DNA of 31,203 nucleotides from assembly GCA_937925595.1 (NCBI GenBank), contig CALALQ010000295.1:1-31203 (forward strand), written 5' to 3'. Each line of letters opens with the position of its first letter. Position 1 is the stretch's first letter. Below, one piece after another: positions 7,403 through 15,655 of this stretch. The translations under genes and the position numbers were made by a program. The DNA is from an uncultured Demequina sp. Lineage in GTDB: Bacteria; Actinomycetota; Actinomycetes; Actinomycetales; Demequinaceae. The notes beneath the pieces were generated by a model, which was not told the origin of the DNA, made no database searches, and worked only from the letters and a program-made list of their open reading frames with translations.

Positions 7403-8910
7403 GCGATGCCTCCCGTGCGCATCGCGAGCGCCTGATGCACATGGGCGGCCACCGGCGCGGGTTCGCCGGCGAGGTCGGCGATGCTCCACGCCACGCGCAG
7501 CGAGCGGTCGAATCCCCGCGCGGAGATCGCTCCATGGTCCAGCGCATGCTGTCCGGCCGCGAGCGCCGCCGCCGGGGTGTGGGTTCGCAGCCAGCGCGAG
7601 TTCAGCTGGGCATTGGTGGTCCATCCCGTTCCCTCGAGCCGCCGCCGCGCGGCCGCTCGCGCCCTTTCCACCCTTTCGGCCACGACGGCTGTCGCCTCGC
7701 CCTCTTCCGCGCCCCTTCGCACCGGCTCTACATCGATGCGAATGTCGAGCCTGTCGAGCAGCGGACCCGAGAGCCTCCCGAAGTACCGCCGCTGCGTGAT
7801 CGCCGAGCAGATGCACTCGGACCCACGCACCCCCTTGTTGCCGCACGGACAGGGATTCGCCGCGAGCACCAGCTGGAAGCGCGCCGGATACCGCGTCGCG
7901 CCGTGCGCGCGATGCAGCACCACCTCCCCGGACTCGAGCGGCTGCCGAAGGGTGTCGAGCACTCTCACCGCGAACTCTGGCGCCTCGTCCAGAAACAGCA
8001 CTCCCCCGTGCGCGCGGCTGATCGCACCGGGACGAGCGAGCATCGACCCGCCGCCGACGATCGCGGCCGCGGAGGCCGAGTGATGAGGCGCCTCGAACGG
8101 CGGCCGGCGCATGAGCCCCTCGCTCGGATCGAAGGTGCCACACAGCGAATGCACCGATGTCACCGCGATCGCGTCGTCAAGATCGAGGTCCGGAAGCAGC
8201 CCTGGCAGCCGCGACGCAAGCATCGTCTTCCCCGCTCCCGGCGGCCCGGTCATCATGATGTGATGCCCGCCTGCGGCCGCCACCTCGATTGCATACCGCG
8301 CCGCCTCTTGGCCACGGACATCGGCCATATCCCCTGGTTCCGGCGGCATAGTCACCTCTGGCGGCTTCACACTGCCCGACGCTGCTGCCGGCACCGCGTT
8401 CTCGTTGCCCAGCAGCCGGGCAAGCTCGCCGAGCGATCCGACAGCCGTGATCCGCACCCCTCCCACGAGCTGCGCCTCGGCGGCGTTCGCGGCCGGAACC
8501 ACGATGTGGGACTGGCCCGCCGCGGCGGCCGCAGCGACAGCGGGCAGCACCCCGCGCACGGGGCGAACGGCCCCGTCCAGACTCAGTTCGCCCAAGTAGA
8601 CGGCGCGAGCGGCCTGCCGAGCCTCGACCTGGCCGGACGCCGCGAGCACCGCTACGGCTATCGCGAGATCCGTCATCGACCCGGACTTGGGAAGCGAAGC
8701 CGGCGAGAGGTTGACGGTGATGCGCCGCATGGGCCAGTCGAGCCCAGAGCTGGCCACCGCGGCCCTGACGCGATCGCGCGACTCCTGAAGCGAAGCGTCG
8801 GGCAGCCCAACAATGGTGAAGGCGGGAAGCGCGGCGGCAAGGTGCGCCTCGACATCCACCGCGTGCCCAGCGAGTCCCGTGAGCGCGATCGCGCGCGCAC
8901 GCCCAATCAT
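7399..8910 (-). CDS. comM: ComM/YifB family AAA+ Mg-chelatase-like ATPase
   Basis: The 503-residue protein has an N-terminal Lon-protease-like ChlI fold (about 1-170; GLPDASLQESRDRVRAA) and an AAA+ domain. Walker A is GPPGAGKT (222-229), Walker B GGVLFLDE (302-309), followed by the paired-Cys NPCPCGNKG...CICS signature and a Mg-chelatase C-terminal domain. ComM is a hexameric helicase promoting branch migration during transformation. The ATG at 8910 overlaps the yraN stop by four bases (ATGA) and has GAGGGG upstream. yraN-comM-dprA is a conserved actinobacterial operon. Confidence 0.94.
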   Translation of the reverse strand: MIGRARAIALTGLAGHAVDVEAHLAAALPAFTIVGLPDASLQESRDRVRAAVASSGLDWPMRRITVNLSPASLPKSGSMTDLAIAVAVLAASGQVEARQAARAVYLGELSLDGAVRPVRGVLPAVAAAAAAGQSHIVVPAANAAEAQLVGGVRITAVGSLGELARLLGNENAVPAAASGSVKPPEVTMPPEPGDMADVRGQEAARYAIEVAAAGGHHIMMTGPPGAGKTMLASRLPGLLPDLDLDDAIAVTSVHSLCGTFDPSEGLMRRPPFEAPHHSASAAAIVGGGSMLARPGAISRAHGGVLFLDEAPEFAVRVLDTLRQPLESGEVVLHRAHGATRYPARFQLVLAANPCPCGNKGVRGSECICSAITQRRYFGRLSGPLLDRLDIRIDVEPVRRGAEEGEATAVVAERVERARAAARRRLEGTGWTTNAQLNSRWLRTHTPAAALAAGQHALDHGAISARGFDRSLRVAWSIADLAGEPAPVAAHVHQALAMRTGGIA

Positions 8911-9263
8911 CCGACGCCCCTCAAGTGCTCCACGAGTGCCGGACCGCTGGCCGGCAGGGTCACGGCGCAGACATCGATGCGCACTCCATAGAAGCGCCTG
9001 TCCTGCGACGCGAGCCACAGGCCAACCAACCGCCGCAGCCGCGAGAGCTTCGCGGGCGTCACCGCCTCTTGCGGCACTCCGAAGGTGGCGGTACGGCGCG
9101 TCTTGACCTCGACCGCAACCAGGTCGCTGCCGTCCACCGCGACGATGTCGATCTCGCCGTGCTCACACCGCCAATTGCGGGCGAGCACCTCCCACCCCTG
9201 CTCCTCGAGCCTGCGCGTCACGACTCGCTCGCCGTGCCTGCCCACCTCATCCTTCGCGGCCAT
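8907..9263 (-). CDS. yraN: UPF0102 (YraN) family endonuclease-like protein
   Basis: A 118-residue protein with the restriction-endonuclease-like core of YraN: GEIDIVAVD (Asp39) and VAVEVKTR (Glu52, Lys54) form the D-ExK metal-site pattern. The family's cellular role is poorly defined; it occurs next to comM and dprA or near rnhB. ATG at 9263 has GGAGG five bases upstream, which decides against in-frame upstream codons. It is the first gene of the yraN-comM-dprA operon. Confidence 0.9.
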   Translation of the reverse strand: MAAKDEVGRHGERVVTRRLEEQGWEVLARNWRCEHGEIDIVAVDGSDLVAVEVKTRRTATFGVPQEAVTPAKLSRLRRLVGLWLASQDRRFYGVRIDVCAVTLPASGPALVEHLRGVG

Positions 9264-9308
9264 CGCCACCTCCTGCATGCAGGTTGGCGCAACCGGCCGA
9301 AACGTGAA

Positions 9309-9343
9309 GGAGCCCGTCACCCCACCTGGGGATGACGGGCTCC
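9309..9343 (-). terminator. Stem-loop terminator after the MFS gene
   Basis: The perfect 10-bp arms GGAGCCCGTC (9309-9318) and GACGGGCTCC (9334-9343), with an inner CCCC/GGGG pair, lie just downstream of the minus-strand MFS gene. In the minus direction they are followed by a T-rich TTCACGTTT. It ends the arsR-MFS operon before yraN. Confidence 0.8.
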
Positions 9344-9366
9344 GAGCCTGGGACTGTGGACGCGGC

Positions 9367-10659
9367 TTAAGCGGCCTTGAGGACGGGATCCACCTCGGCA
9401 TCAGCAGCCTCGTCAGGCTCCTCAGCCGGGTAGTGGTTGTCCGCCTGCAGCAGCAGCTTCGCCCCAGCGAGCGACACGGCCACGGATACCGCGCCGCCGA
9501 TGATGAACGGAAGCTGCAGGTCGACCTTCGCGACCCAACCGCCGAAGAGCGTGGCGATGGGCATGAGGCTCCACCCGAAGGTGCGGATGGCGCCGATCGC
9601 ACGTCCCAGCATGTGTCCGGGGATGATCGCTTGGCGGAGCGATCCCCACGGCACGTTCCACATCGACACCCCACCAGCGCCGATGCCGTACAGCACAGTC
9701 GCGATCCACGGGTTGGGCGCGAAGCCCACACCCAGCAGTCCCGCGCCGCCGATGACGGTGGCCCACAGCATGGTGTGTCCGCGACCGATGCGGGCGACCG
9801 CGACATTCGCGAGCAGCGAGCCGGCCACGCCGCCGATGCCGATTCCGGCTGCGACGACGCCGAACAGTGCAGGCGTCACGCCGAAGGCGTCGAGGAACAC
9901 GAGCGCCGTCACCGCCTGGGCGAAGGAGAACGCGGTGCCGACGATCGTCGTGAAGATCACGAGCGAGCGCAGGTACTTGTGGTGCCACACGAAGCCGATC
10001 GCCTGCTTGAGCGGCACGGACGGCACCTTTGTCACCTCGCCGGTGAGAGCGTCGGCCCTTGTGGCGTGCGCCGCGGCGATGGGAAGCGTCAGCGCGAGAC
10101 CTGCCGCGATCGCATAGCCCGCGCCGCCCACGATCATGGGCAGGCCGACGGCGATCGAGTACAGCACGCCGCCGATGGGCGTGGCAACGAACATGTCGAC
10201 GCCCACCTGCGCGGCCTGGATGCGGCCGTTCGCGCGGTCGAGGTTGTCCTTGCCGACGACCGACGGCGTCACCGCGGTGGTGGCGTTGTCGAACAGCGTC
10301 TCGCCAAGGCCAAAGATGAGCGTCGCGATCGCGAGCCACGCGACCGTGAGGTGACCCGTCGCGATGATGAGCGCGACTCCCACCGCAGCGAGCAGTCGCG
10401 CGCCGTTGGCGATTGCCATGGCCACGCGGCGGTCGATCCGGTCGACGATCATGCCGCTCGGCACGCTGAACAGCAGCCACGGCACGTAAGCGAGCGCACC
10501 CAGCAGCGCGATCGCCACGGGGTCCTTGGTGATCGCGACCGCCGCAAGCGGGATGGCGATGCGGGCGATGCCGTCCGCGAGATTGGAGGTCATCGCGGCG
10601 GCCCAGAGGCGGTTGAAGGCGCCTCCAAGGCCCGACGCTGCGGGGACTTGCGTTGTCAT
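9367..10659 (-). CDS. MFS transporter, 12-helix EntS/MFS_3-like exporter
   Basis: The 430-residue membrane protein has twelve hydrophobic segments. It shows the MFS loop 2-3 motif GMIVDRIDRRVAM (about 68-80) and resembles the MFS_3 group of drug and siderophore exporters. The substrate cannot be deduced. ATG at 10659 overlaps the stop of the upstream ArsR-type regulator by four bases (ATGA) with AGGAG upstream, so regulator and pump are translated together. A terminator at 9309-9343 closes the operon. It lies between conserved housekeeping genes and looks like an accessory insertion. Confidence 0.88.
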   Translation of the reverse strand: MTTQVPAASGLGGAFNRLWAAAMTSNLADGIARIAIPLAAVAITKDPVAIALLGALAYVPWLLFSVPSGMIVDRIDRRVAMAIANGARLLAAVGVALIIATGHLTVAWLAIATLIFGLGETLFDNATTAVTPSVVGKDNLDRANGRIQAAQVGVDMFVATPIGGVLYSIAVGLPMIVGGAGYAIAAGLALTLPIAAAHATRADALTGEVTKVPSVPLKQAIGFVWHHKYLRSLVIFTTIVGTAFSFAQAVTALVFLDAFGVTPALFGVVAAGIGIGGVAGSLLANVAVARIGRGHTMLWATVIGGAGLLGVGFAPNPWIATVLYGIGAGGVSMWNVPWGSLRQAIIPGHMLGRAIGAIRTFGWSLMPIATLFGGWVAKVDLQLPFIIGGAVSVAVSLAGAKLLLQADNHYPAEEPDEAADAEVDPVLKAA

Positions 10660-11294
10660 GACTGGTTCTCCTGGGGGGCCGGGGCGCCGACCACGGGGAA
10701 GGCGTTGAAGTGAAGGACCACGTGGCGAGCGCCGGGGACGTCGCCCCGGTCGCGGTAGCGGTCGACGATCGTGTCGATCGTGCGGGCGATCTCCTCACTC
10801 ACGGCGCCGAGCTCCTCGACGGTCATCGTGGCGCGAGCGGACATCATGGTGGAGGCGTTGAGCCATTCGGAGCCGAACTCGCGCTCTCCGCGACGCAGGA
10901 ACGCGTCGGTGTGGCGATAGCGCTGCTCGAGCATCTGGCGAACCACGATGGTTCCCGCCTCGTGCTCGGCCGAACCCTCTTCAAAGTCGGTGGGGTTCAT
11001 GGTCACGCCGCCGGGCACCACTCGCCAGTACTTGTCGCGCTGGTTGCCGCGAGTGGGGTCCTCCTCGATGAAGCCGTGACGAGCGAGCTGACGCAGGTGG
11101 TAGCTCGTGGCTCCGGAGGACTCCCCCAACTGCTCGCCGAGCTGGCTCGCGGTCGCGGGGCCGAACATCGCCAGACGGTCGAAGATGTCGACGCGGAGCG
11201 GGTGCGCGAGGGCCTTGAGGGAGGCGGCATCGACGACGCGCTCGGTCCTGAAGGGCTCGCCTGCGCCGCCGTGAGTGGTGGTCTCGTCGCTCAT
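10656..11294 (-). CDS. ArsR-type winged-helix transcriptional regulator
   Basis: The 212-residue protein has an N-terminal winged helix (about 22-90): LKALAHPLRVDIFDRLAMFGPATASQLGEQLGESSGATSYHLRQLARHGFIEED. A longer helical C-terminal region may bind an effector. It lacks the Cys metal sites of classical ArsR sensors. The ATG at 11294 is chosen because MSDET starts the hydrophilic N-terminus and a TACCGT -10 box lies seven bases upstream, a leaderless pattern. It is translationally coupled to the MFS exporter and probably represses itself through the repeats at 11313-11362. Confidence 0.88.
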   Translation of the reverse strand: MSDETTTHGGAGEPFRTERVVDAASLKALAHPLRVDIFDRLAMFGPATASQLGEQLGESSGATSYHLRQLARHGFIEEDPTRGNQRDKYWRVVPGGVTMNPTDFEEGSAEHEAGTIVVRQMLEQRYRHTDAFLRRGEREFGSEWLNASTMMSARATMTVEELGAVSEEIARTIDTIVDRYRDRGDVPGARHVVLHFNAFPVVGAPAPQENQS

Positions 11295-11301
11295 GCGAGC
11301 T

Positions 11302-11330
11302 ACGGTACAACCGCAAAGACTTCTTTGCAA
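11302..11330 (-). promoter_or_regulatory. arsR-MFS promoter, leaderless type
   Basis: TTGCAA (11325-11330) and TACCGT (11302-11307) are exactly 17 bases apart. The ATG (11294) follows the -10 after seven bases, so transcription would begin at or next to the start codon. No ribosome-binding site is present. Confidence 0.6.
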
Positions 11331-11362
11331 GTCTTTCTTTGCAATACTTTCTTTGCGATCGG
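11313..11362. repeat. 14-bp tandem operator repeats plus palindrome
   Basis: TTCTTTGC recurs at 11321, 11335 and 11349, exactly 14 bases apart. The first copy pairs with GCAAAGA at 11313-11319 to form the palindrome GCAAAGACTTCTTTGC (11313-11328). The array overlaps the -35 box of the arsR-MFS promoter and is AT-rich against a GC-rich background, as expected for an autoregulatory operator. Confidence 0.6.
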
Positions 11363-11396
11363 TACGGCTACGGAGAGCGCCTTCCCCGGGGACGCG

Positions 11397-11427
11397 AAAA
11401 GGCGGGCGGCCCTACCGACCACCCGCC
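11397..11427 (-). terminator. Rho-independent terminator after the DHA2 exporter
   Basis: The arms 11401-11409 and 11419-11427 (GGCGGG with CCCGCC, then two more pairs) close a 9-base loop. In the minus direction the stem is followed by TTTT (11397-11400). It lies about 20 bases beyond the DHA2 stop codon and separates the two efflux operons. Confidence 0.8.
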
Positions 11428-11446
11428 CTCTTGCCTAGGGCAAGCC

Positions 11447-13111
11447 CTAGCGCCGCGCCCTTCCAGAGTTGGCGACAGAGCCATCAGCGTCGGCGACGGT
11501 GTCGGCGGCCGCGTGGGCCACGCCAGCACCCTCGAGCACCTCACCCACGAGGTTTCCCTCGCCAAGCGACTCGATGAGCTCCTCTTCCGCGTCGAGCGTC
11601 TCCGCAAGCGGATCTTCGCGCACGAAGAACAGCAGGATCGCGCCCACGACGGCGAGCGGGAGCAGCCACAGGAACACCGGGGCGAGCGCGTCGTTGTAGG
11701 ACGCCACGACGACCTCGCGAATCGCGTCAGGCAGCTCATGCACCGACGCGGGGGTCAGCGAGTTGAGGCTGCCGGCGCCCGATGCGCCGCCGGAGATGTG
11801 CGACAGCCGCTCCTGGAGCAGGTTCACGAGTCGCGTCGCGAACAGCGAGCCCACCACGCCGGCACCGAGCGAGGCGCCGATCTGGCGGAAGTAGTTGTTC
11901 GACGCGGTCGCGGTGCCCACCATGCGCAGCGGGAAGGAGTTCTGGACGATCAGCACGAGGATCTGCATCGACATGCCCAGGCCAACGCCCATGACAGTGA
12001 GGTGAGCGCAGACCACCCAGATGGGGCCGGTCGCGGACATCGTGGACAGCAGCCACAGCGAGACGGCGACGAGGCCGGTGCCCACGATGGGGTACACCTT
12101 GTAACGTCCAGTGCGCGTCACCGCCTGGCCGCACACGATCGACGCGATGAGTAGGCCGGCCATCATGGGGATCATGAGCAGGCCCGCGCCCGTGGGGTCG
12201 ACTCCCGTGACCATCTGCATGTACGTGGGCATGTAGCCGATCGCGCCGAACATCGCGACGCCGATGAGTAGGCCCGATGCGGTGGTCAGGTTGAAGTTGA
12301 GGTCCTTGAACAGCTCTAGCGGCATGACGGGCTCCGCGGCGCGGCGCTCCTGCAGCACGAAGGCGATACCGCCGAGCAAGGAGAACGCGAGCAGGCCGAT
12401 GATGATCGGCGAGCCCCACTCGTAGGTGTTTCCGGCCCACACCGACACGAGCACGATCGAGGTGGACACGAGCGCGAGCAGGCTCATGCCGAGCACATCC
12501 GTGGGCTTGCGCTCGATGGTGCGCTTGGGCAGGTGCAGGAATGCGATGGCAGAGCCGATCGCGAGCGCGCCAAGCGGGAGGTTGATCCACAGGCACCAGC
12601 GCCAGCCGATGGACTCGGTGAACCAGCCACCGAGCAGCGGCCCGGCAACGGACGACAGCGCGAAGACGCCGCCCATGATGCCGACATAGCGGCCACGCTC
12701 ACGGGCCGGAACGACCTCGGCGATGATCGCCTGCGACAGGATCATGAGGCCACCGCCTCCGAGTCCCTGCACGGCGCGACCGATGATGAGCTCGGTCATG
12801 CCCATGGACAGTCCGGCGACGACGGAACCGGCCATGAACAGCGAGATGGCGATGATGAGCAGTCCCTTGCGACCGATGAGGTCGCCCGCCTTTCCATACA
12901 GCGGCATGACGATGGTCGAGGCAAGGATGTACGCGGTGGTGACCCACAGCATGTGGTTCACCCCGTCGAGCTCACCAACGATGGTCGGCAGCGCGATGGA
13001 GAAGATCGTCTGGCTGAGCGACGCGAGCAGCATCGCGGTGATGAGCCCAACGAAGATCAGGACGATGTGACGACGCTCTTGTGGAGCGGTCTCCTCAGGA
13101 GACACGGACAT
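11447..13111 (-). CDS. DHA2-family (EmrB/QacA) 14-helix MFS drug exporter
   Basis: The 554-residue protein has fourteen predicted membrane segments. It shows the family motifs YGKAGDLIGRKGLL (loop 2-3), GRAVQGLGGGGLM (motif B) and SSVAGPLLGGWFTESIGWRW (motif C of antiporters). The last ~60 residues are a hydrophilic acidic tail. It should export drugs or other hydrophobic compounds by proton antiport; the substrate is unknown. ATG at 13111 has GGGAGG about eight bases upstream. It is 51 bases downstream of the TetR gene and shares its promoter. Confidence 0.92.
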   Translation of the reverse strand: MSVSPEETAPQERRHIVLIFVGLITAMLLASLSQTIFSIALPTIVGELDGVNHMLWVTTAYILASTIVMPLYGKAGDLIGRKGLLIIAISLFMAGSVVAGLSMGMTELIIGRAVQGLGGGGLMILSQAIIAEVVPARERGRYVGIMGGVFALSSVAGPLLGGWFTESIGWRWCLWINLPLGALAIGSAIAFLHLPKRTIERKPTDVLGMSLLALVSTSIVLVSVWAGNTYEWGSPIIIGLLAFSLLGGIAFVLQERRAAEPVMPLELFKDLNFNLTTASGLLIGVAMFGAIGYMPTYMQMVTGVDPTGAGLLMIPMMAGLLIASIVCGQAVTRTGRYKVYPIVGTGLVAVSLWLLSTMSATGPIWVVCAHLTVMGVGLGMSMQILVLIVQNSFPLRMVGTATASNNYFRQIGASLGAGVVGSLFATRLVNLLQERLSHISGGASGAGSLNSLTPASVHELPDAIREVVVASYNDALAPVFLWLLPLAVVGAILLFFVREDPLAETLDAEEELIESLGEGNLVGEVLEGAGVAHAAADTVADADGSVANSGRARR

Positions 13112-13162
13112 GGGTGAGTCCTCCCAGACTTCAGAAGTGCCCGACGGTGGCCGGGGCTTGGT

Positions 13163-13777
13163 CTACACGAGTCGCTTGACGCGCTCGAGAGCTGTGTTGA
13201 TGAGCGGATCGATGTCGGCGGTGCCGTCGGAGTCGATCCAGTGCGCACCCGCGGCGTGCATGACGCCGAGCGCGACAGCGACTGCGATGGTCGCCTCTGC
13301 CGTGGCCTCCTCGAGGCCGAGGCTGGGGTCTTGGCGCAGCAGTCTGCGCGTGATGACGTCGATGTAGAGGCTGCGCGCATTGGCCTCGCGGTTCATGCGC
13401 TGGGCCGAAAGCTGCGGCTCCTTGTCAAAAAGGGCACGGCGCGCCTTGATGAGGTCGACATCCGGCTCCTTGCGGCGCACGTTCTCCACGAACACGTGGA
13501 GGAAGTCCGCAAGCAGCGGCCCGTCCTTGGCGACGAACTCCTCGAGGAGGTCCTCGTCAGGGGTCTTGTTCGCGGGGCCGACGATGGCGACCTCTTTGGA
13601 GCCGAAGTAGTTGAAGAACGTGCGAGCGGAGATGTCTGCCGCCTCGCAGATCTGGTCGACGGTCACATGCTCGGAGCCGTGCTGCAGCGCCAACTCGACC
13701 GCGGCCTTCTCGACGCGCAAGCGGGTGCGCTGAATCTTGGCCTGACGCAGGCCGGTTTCAGGCACAGTTGCTTGCAT
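13163..13777 (-). CDS. TetR-family transcriptional regulator
   Basis: The 204-residue repressor has an N-terminal helix-turn-helix at about 15-65 (VTVDQICEAADISARTFFNYFGSKEVAIVG) and a helical ligand-binding domain. I start at ATG 13777; the in-frame TTG three codons upstream lies inside the operator palindrome. It sits directly upstream of the DHA2 exporter gene, the usual layout in which the repressor senses a pump substrate. It is probably autoregulated through inverted repeats overlapping its promoter. Confidence 0.92.
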   Translation of the reverse strand: MQATVPETGLRQAKIQRTRLRVEKAAVELALQHGSEHVTVDQICEAADISARTFFNYFGSKEVAIVGPANKTPDEDLLEEFVAKDGPLLADFLHVFVENVRRKEPDVDLIKARRALFDKEPQLSAQRMNREANARSLYIDVITRRLLRQDPSLGLEEATAEATIAVAVALGVMHAAGAHWIDSDGTADIDPLINTALERVKRLV

Positions 13778-13814
13778 AGTCTGCAATTTTGCAGTCTCTG
13801 CAAGTTTTTGTCAA
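13778..13814 (-). promoter_or_regulatory. tetR-DHA2 promoter with overlapping TetR operator
   Basis: TTGACA (13809-13814) and CAAAAT (13786-13791) are 17 bases apart, and the ATG follows the -10 after eight bases, so the mRNA is leaderless or nearly so. The near-palindrome AGACTGCAAAATTGCAGACT (13778-13797) covers the -10 box. A third half-site, CTGCAA on the plus strand (13798-13803), fills the spacer. A bound repressor would block polymerase. Confidence 0.65.
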
Positions 13815-13860
13815 CGGGAACAGGATCCCCGTGCGCCAGAGGCGAGCCAGCGTCGGGCCG

Positions 13861-14187
13861 TCACCGACCCCGCAGCTGGCGAATATCAGGCATGGTGTCC
13901 GGATCGTGGGCCAGCTCCTCGATGTTGACGTCCTTGAACGTCACGACGCGCACATTGCGCACCAGGCGAGCAGAGCGATAGACGTCCCATACCCACGCGT
14001 CCGTCAGCGTGACCTCGAAGTAGATGTCTCCGCCGGACGCGCGCACCTGCAGGTCCACCTTGTTCGCCAGGTAGAAGCGCCTCTCCGTCTCGACGACGTA
14101 CTGGAACAGGCCGACCACGTCGCGGTACTCGCGATACAGGGCCAGTTCGGCCTCAGTCTCGTAGTTCTCAAGGTCCTCGGAGCTCAC
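13861..14187 (-). CDS. DUF2469 family protein
   Basis: A 108-residue soluble protein of a family conserved throughout actinobacteria and normally encoded beside rnhB. Conserved segments are visible: ENYETEAELALYREYRDVV, YVVETERRFYLANKVDLQ, FEVTLTDAWVWDVYR and NVRVVTFKDVNIEEL. The function is unknown. The GTG at 14187 has no clear ribosome-binding site, but TAGGAT lies six bases upstream (14194-14199), fitting a leaderless start. Here the usual neighbour rnhB is separated from it by a divergent nucleotidyltransferase gene. Confidence 0.92.
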   Translation of the reverse strand: MSSEDLENYETEAELALYREYRDVVGLFQYVVETERRFYLANKVDLQVRASGGDIYFEVTLTDAWVWDVYRSARLVRNVRVVTFKDVNIEELAHDPDTMPDIRQLRGR

Positions 14188-14193
14188 GCGTCC

Positions 14194-14199
14194 ATCCTA
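14194..14199 (-). promoter_or_regulatory. -10 box of DUF2469 gene (leaderless type)
   Basis: TAGGAT matches TANNNT and ends six bases before the GTG start, so the transcript would begin at or within a base or two of the start codon. Confidence 0.45.
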
Positions 14200-14236
14200 G
14201 GCAGGCAAGTGCCCCGCGCTGTGGCAGAGTCGTGCC

Positions 14237-15010
14237 ATGAATGACGAGTTTCTGCGGTGGCGGGATGCGGTGGTCACCGCGCTGGCGGCGCGCGAGGATG
14301 TGCTTGGCGTTGCCGGCCTGGGTTCGACGGCAGCGACCGCGCGCGCGGACGAGTGGTCTGACCTCGACATGTTCATCATGGTCTCCCCCGGTGCCGAGGA
14401 CCGGTACCGGCACCACGTGGACTGGCTGCCCGTCCCTGACGACGTGGCCGCTCACCTCGTCGAGTGGCACGGCGGCGGCCAGGTGCTGCTGCGCGATGGC
14501 CGGTTCATCGAGTGGGGCGTGGGTACCCCTGAGGCCGTCTCGACGTGGCTTGCCGGCGAAGGCACGATCCTCTTCGACCGCGATGGCGAGACCGCGACTC
14601 GCGCGCTTGCAAGCGCCCAGCGCACCCCCTATCCGCAGGGCCAGCAGACCGAGGCGAGCGCGCTCACGAACTTCGTCATCGCCCTCCACCACGGCATGAG
14701 CCGAGTGCGCCGCGGCGAGCTCGTGAGCGGCGGCGAGATCATCCGCTCGGAGGCCGTGGCGGCACTGCTGCGCGCCGCGCGGGCGGGGCTCGAGCCCTTC
14801 GATGCTAGCGCCCTCGACACCCTTGACGTGCGCAGGCGAGTCGAGCGCGCCTTCCCAGCCCTCGCTTCGGGAATCACCGACGCCGTGGCCAAGGATCCGG
14901 AGAGCGCCGCCAAGGCGCTGCTCTCCGTCGCGCTCAAGCACTTTGGCGACCGGGTTCCGGCCGACGCCGTGGCGGCCGTCAGCTCAAAGTTCGGCTGGCA
15001 GCGCGTCTAG
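14237..15010 (+). CDS. Nucleotidyltransferase-fold protein (aminoglycoside adenylyltransferase-like)
   Basis: The 257-residue protein has the Pol-beta nucleotidyltransferase signature: Gly29-Ser30, then Asp42-x-Asp44 in [20 protein letters not shown]. Helical sequence containing [20 protein letters not shown] and a basic HFGDR segment follows. The family transfers nucleotides to antibiotics, proteins or small molecules; the substrate is not evident and no antitoxin-like partner gene is adjacent. The gene is one of three on the plus strand. It diverges from the DUF2469 gene across 49 bases, and its last 27 bases overlap the 3' end of rnhB tail to tail. Confidence 0.8.
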   Translation: MNDEFLRWRDAVVTALAAREDVLGVAGLGSTAATARADEWSDLDMFIMVSPGAEDRYRHHVDWLPVPDDVAAHLVEWHGGGQVLLRDGRFIEWGVGTPEAVSTWLAGEGTILFDRDGETATRALASAQRTPYPQGQQTEASALTNFVIALHHGMSRVRRGELVSGGEIIRSEAVAALLRAARAGLEPFDASALDTLDVRRRVERAFPALASGITDAVAKDPESAAKALLSVALKHFGDRVPADAVAAVSSKFGWQRV

Positions 15011-15655
15011 TTCGGCAGACCCGAGCGGCAGCGACCACGAGCGCCGGTGCAGCTCGCACGGGCCGTGGAGTCGCAGCGCCTCGAGGTGGGCGTGAGCGCC
15101 GTAGCCCTTGTTGCCGTCCCAGCCGTAGTGCGGGAACTGCTCGTGGGCGGCGACCATGAGTGCGTCGCGTTCGATCTTCGCGAGCACAGACGCGGCAGCG
15201 ACCGAAGCGCATTGGCGATCGCCCTTGATGACCATCGTCACGGGCGGGGTGGGCTCCGGCTCAAGCTCAAAGAGGTCCGGCGGCGGTGCGCTGAGCCAGT
15301 CGTGCTTGCCATCGAGGATGACCGCGTCGACGGGGCCCACGCTCGCGAGTGCCCTCAACGCGGCGAGTCGCAAGGCGGCGATGATGCCCACCTGGTCGAT
15401 CTCCGCTGCCGTGGCGTGCCCAACGGCGCGGGCAATGCCAAAGGAGGCGAGCGTCGGGCTGAGTGCCTCGCGGGCCGCGGGGGTGAGCTCTTTCGAGTCG
15501 GCGAGGCCCTCTGGCCAGTCGTCGCAGGGCGCGACCGCCACAACGCCTACGGAAACGGGGCCGGCGAGAGCTCCGCGACCCACCTCGTCGATTCCCGCCA
15601 CGACTGACGCGCCCGCTTCCCACAGCGAGCGCTCATAGGCGAGCGAGACCGTCAT
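14984..15655 (-). CDS. rnhB: Ribonuclease HII
   Basis: RNase HII cuts RNA-DNA hybrids and removes misincorporated ribonucleotides. The 223-residue product shows the [14 protein letters not shown] active-site motif (Asp23, Glu24), [23 protein letters not shown] and the [21 protein letters not shown] segment with the other acidic ligand. The ATG at 15655 overlaps the lepB stop by four bases (ATGA). No separate ribosome-binding site is obvious, so coupling to lepB is likely. The C-terminal nine codons overlap the convergent nucleotidyltransferase gene. Confidence 0.94.
   Translation of the reverse strand: MTVSLAYERSLWEAGASVVAGIDEVGRGALAGPVSVGVVAVAPCDDWPEGLADSKELTPAAREALSPTLASFGIARAVGHATAAEIDQVGIIAALRLAALRALASVGPVDAVILDGKHDWLSAPPPDLFELEPEPTPPVTMVIKGDRQCASVAAASVLAKIERDALMVAAHEQFPHYGWDGNKGYGAHAHLEALRLHGPCELHRRSWSLPLGSAELDALPAEL

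Noticed and set aside
6215..8143. A 642-codon version of DprA extending into comM
   Set aside because: The upstream part is antisense-like Arg/Gly-rich sequence in another frame of comM. GTG 7402 has an ideal ribosome-binding site and overlaps the comM stop.
9085..10713. A 542-codon plus-strand frame opposite the MFS gene and yraN
   Set aside because: Its Arg/His/Asp-rich composition is typical of antisense frames. The minus-strand frame has clear membrane helices.
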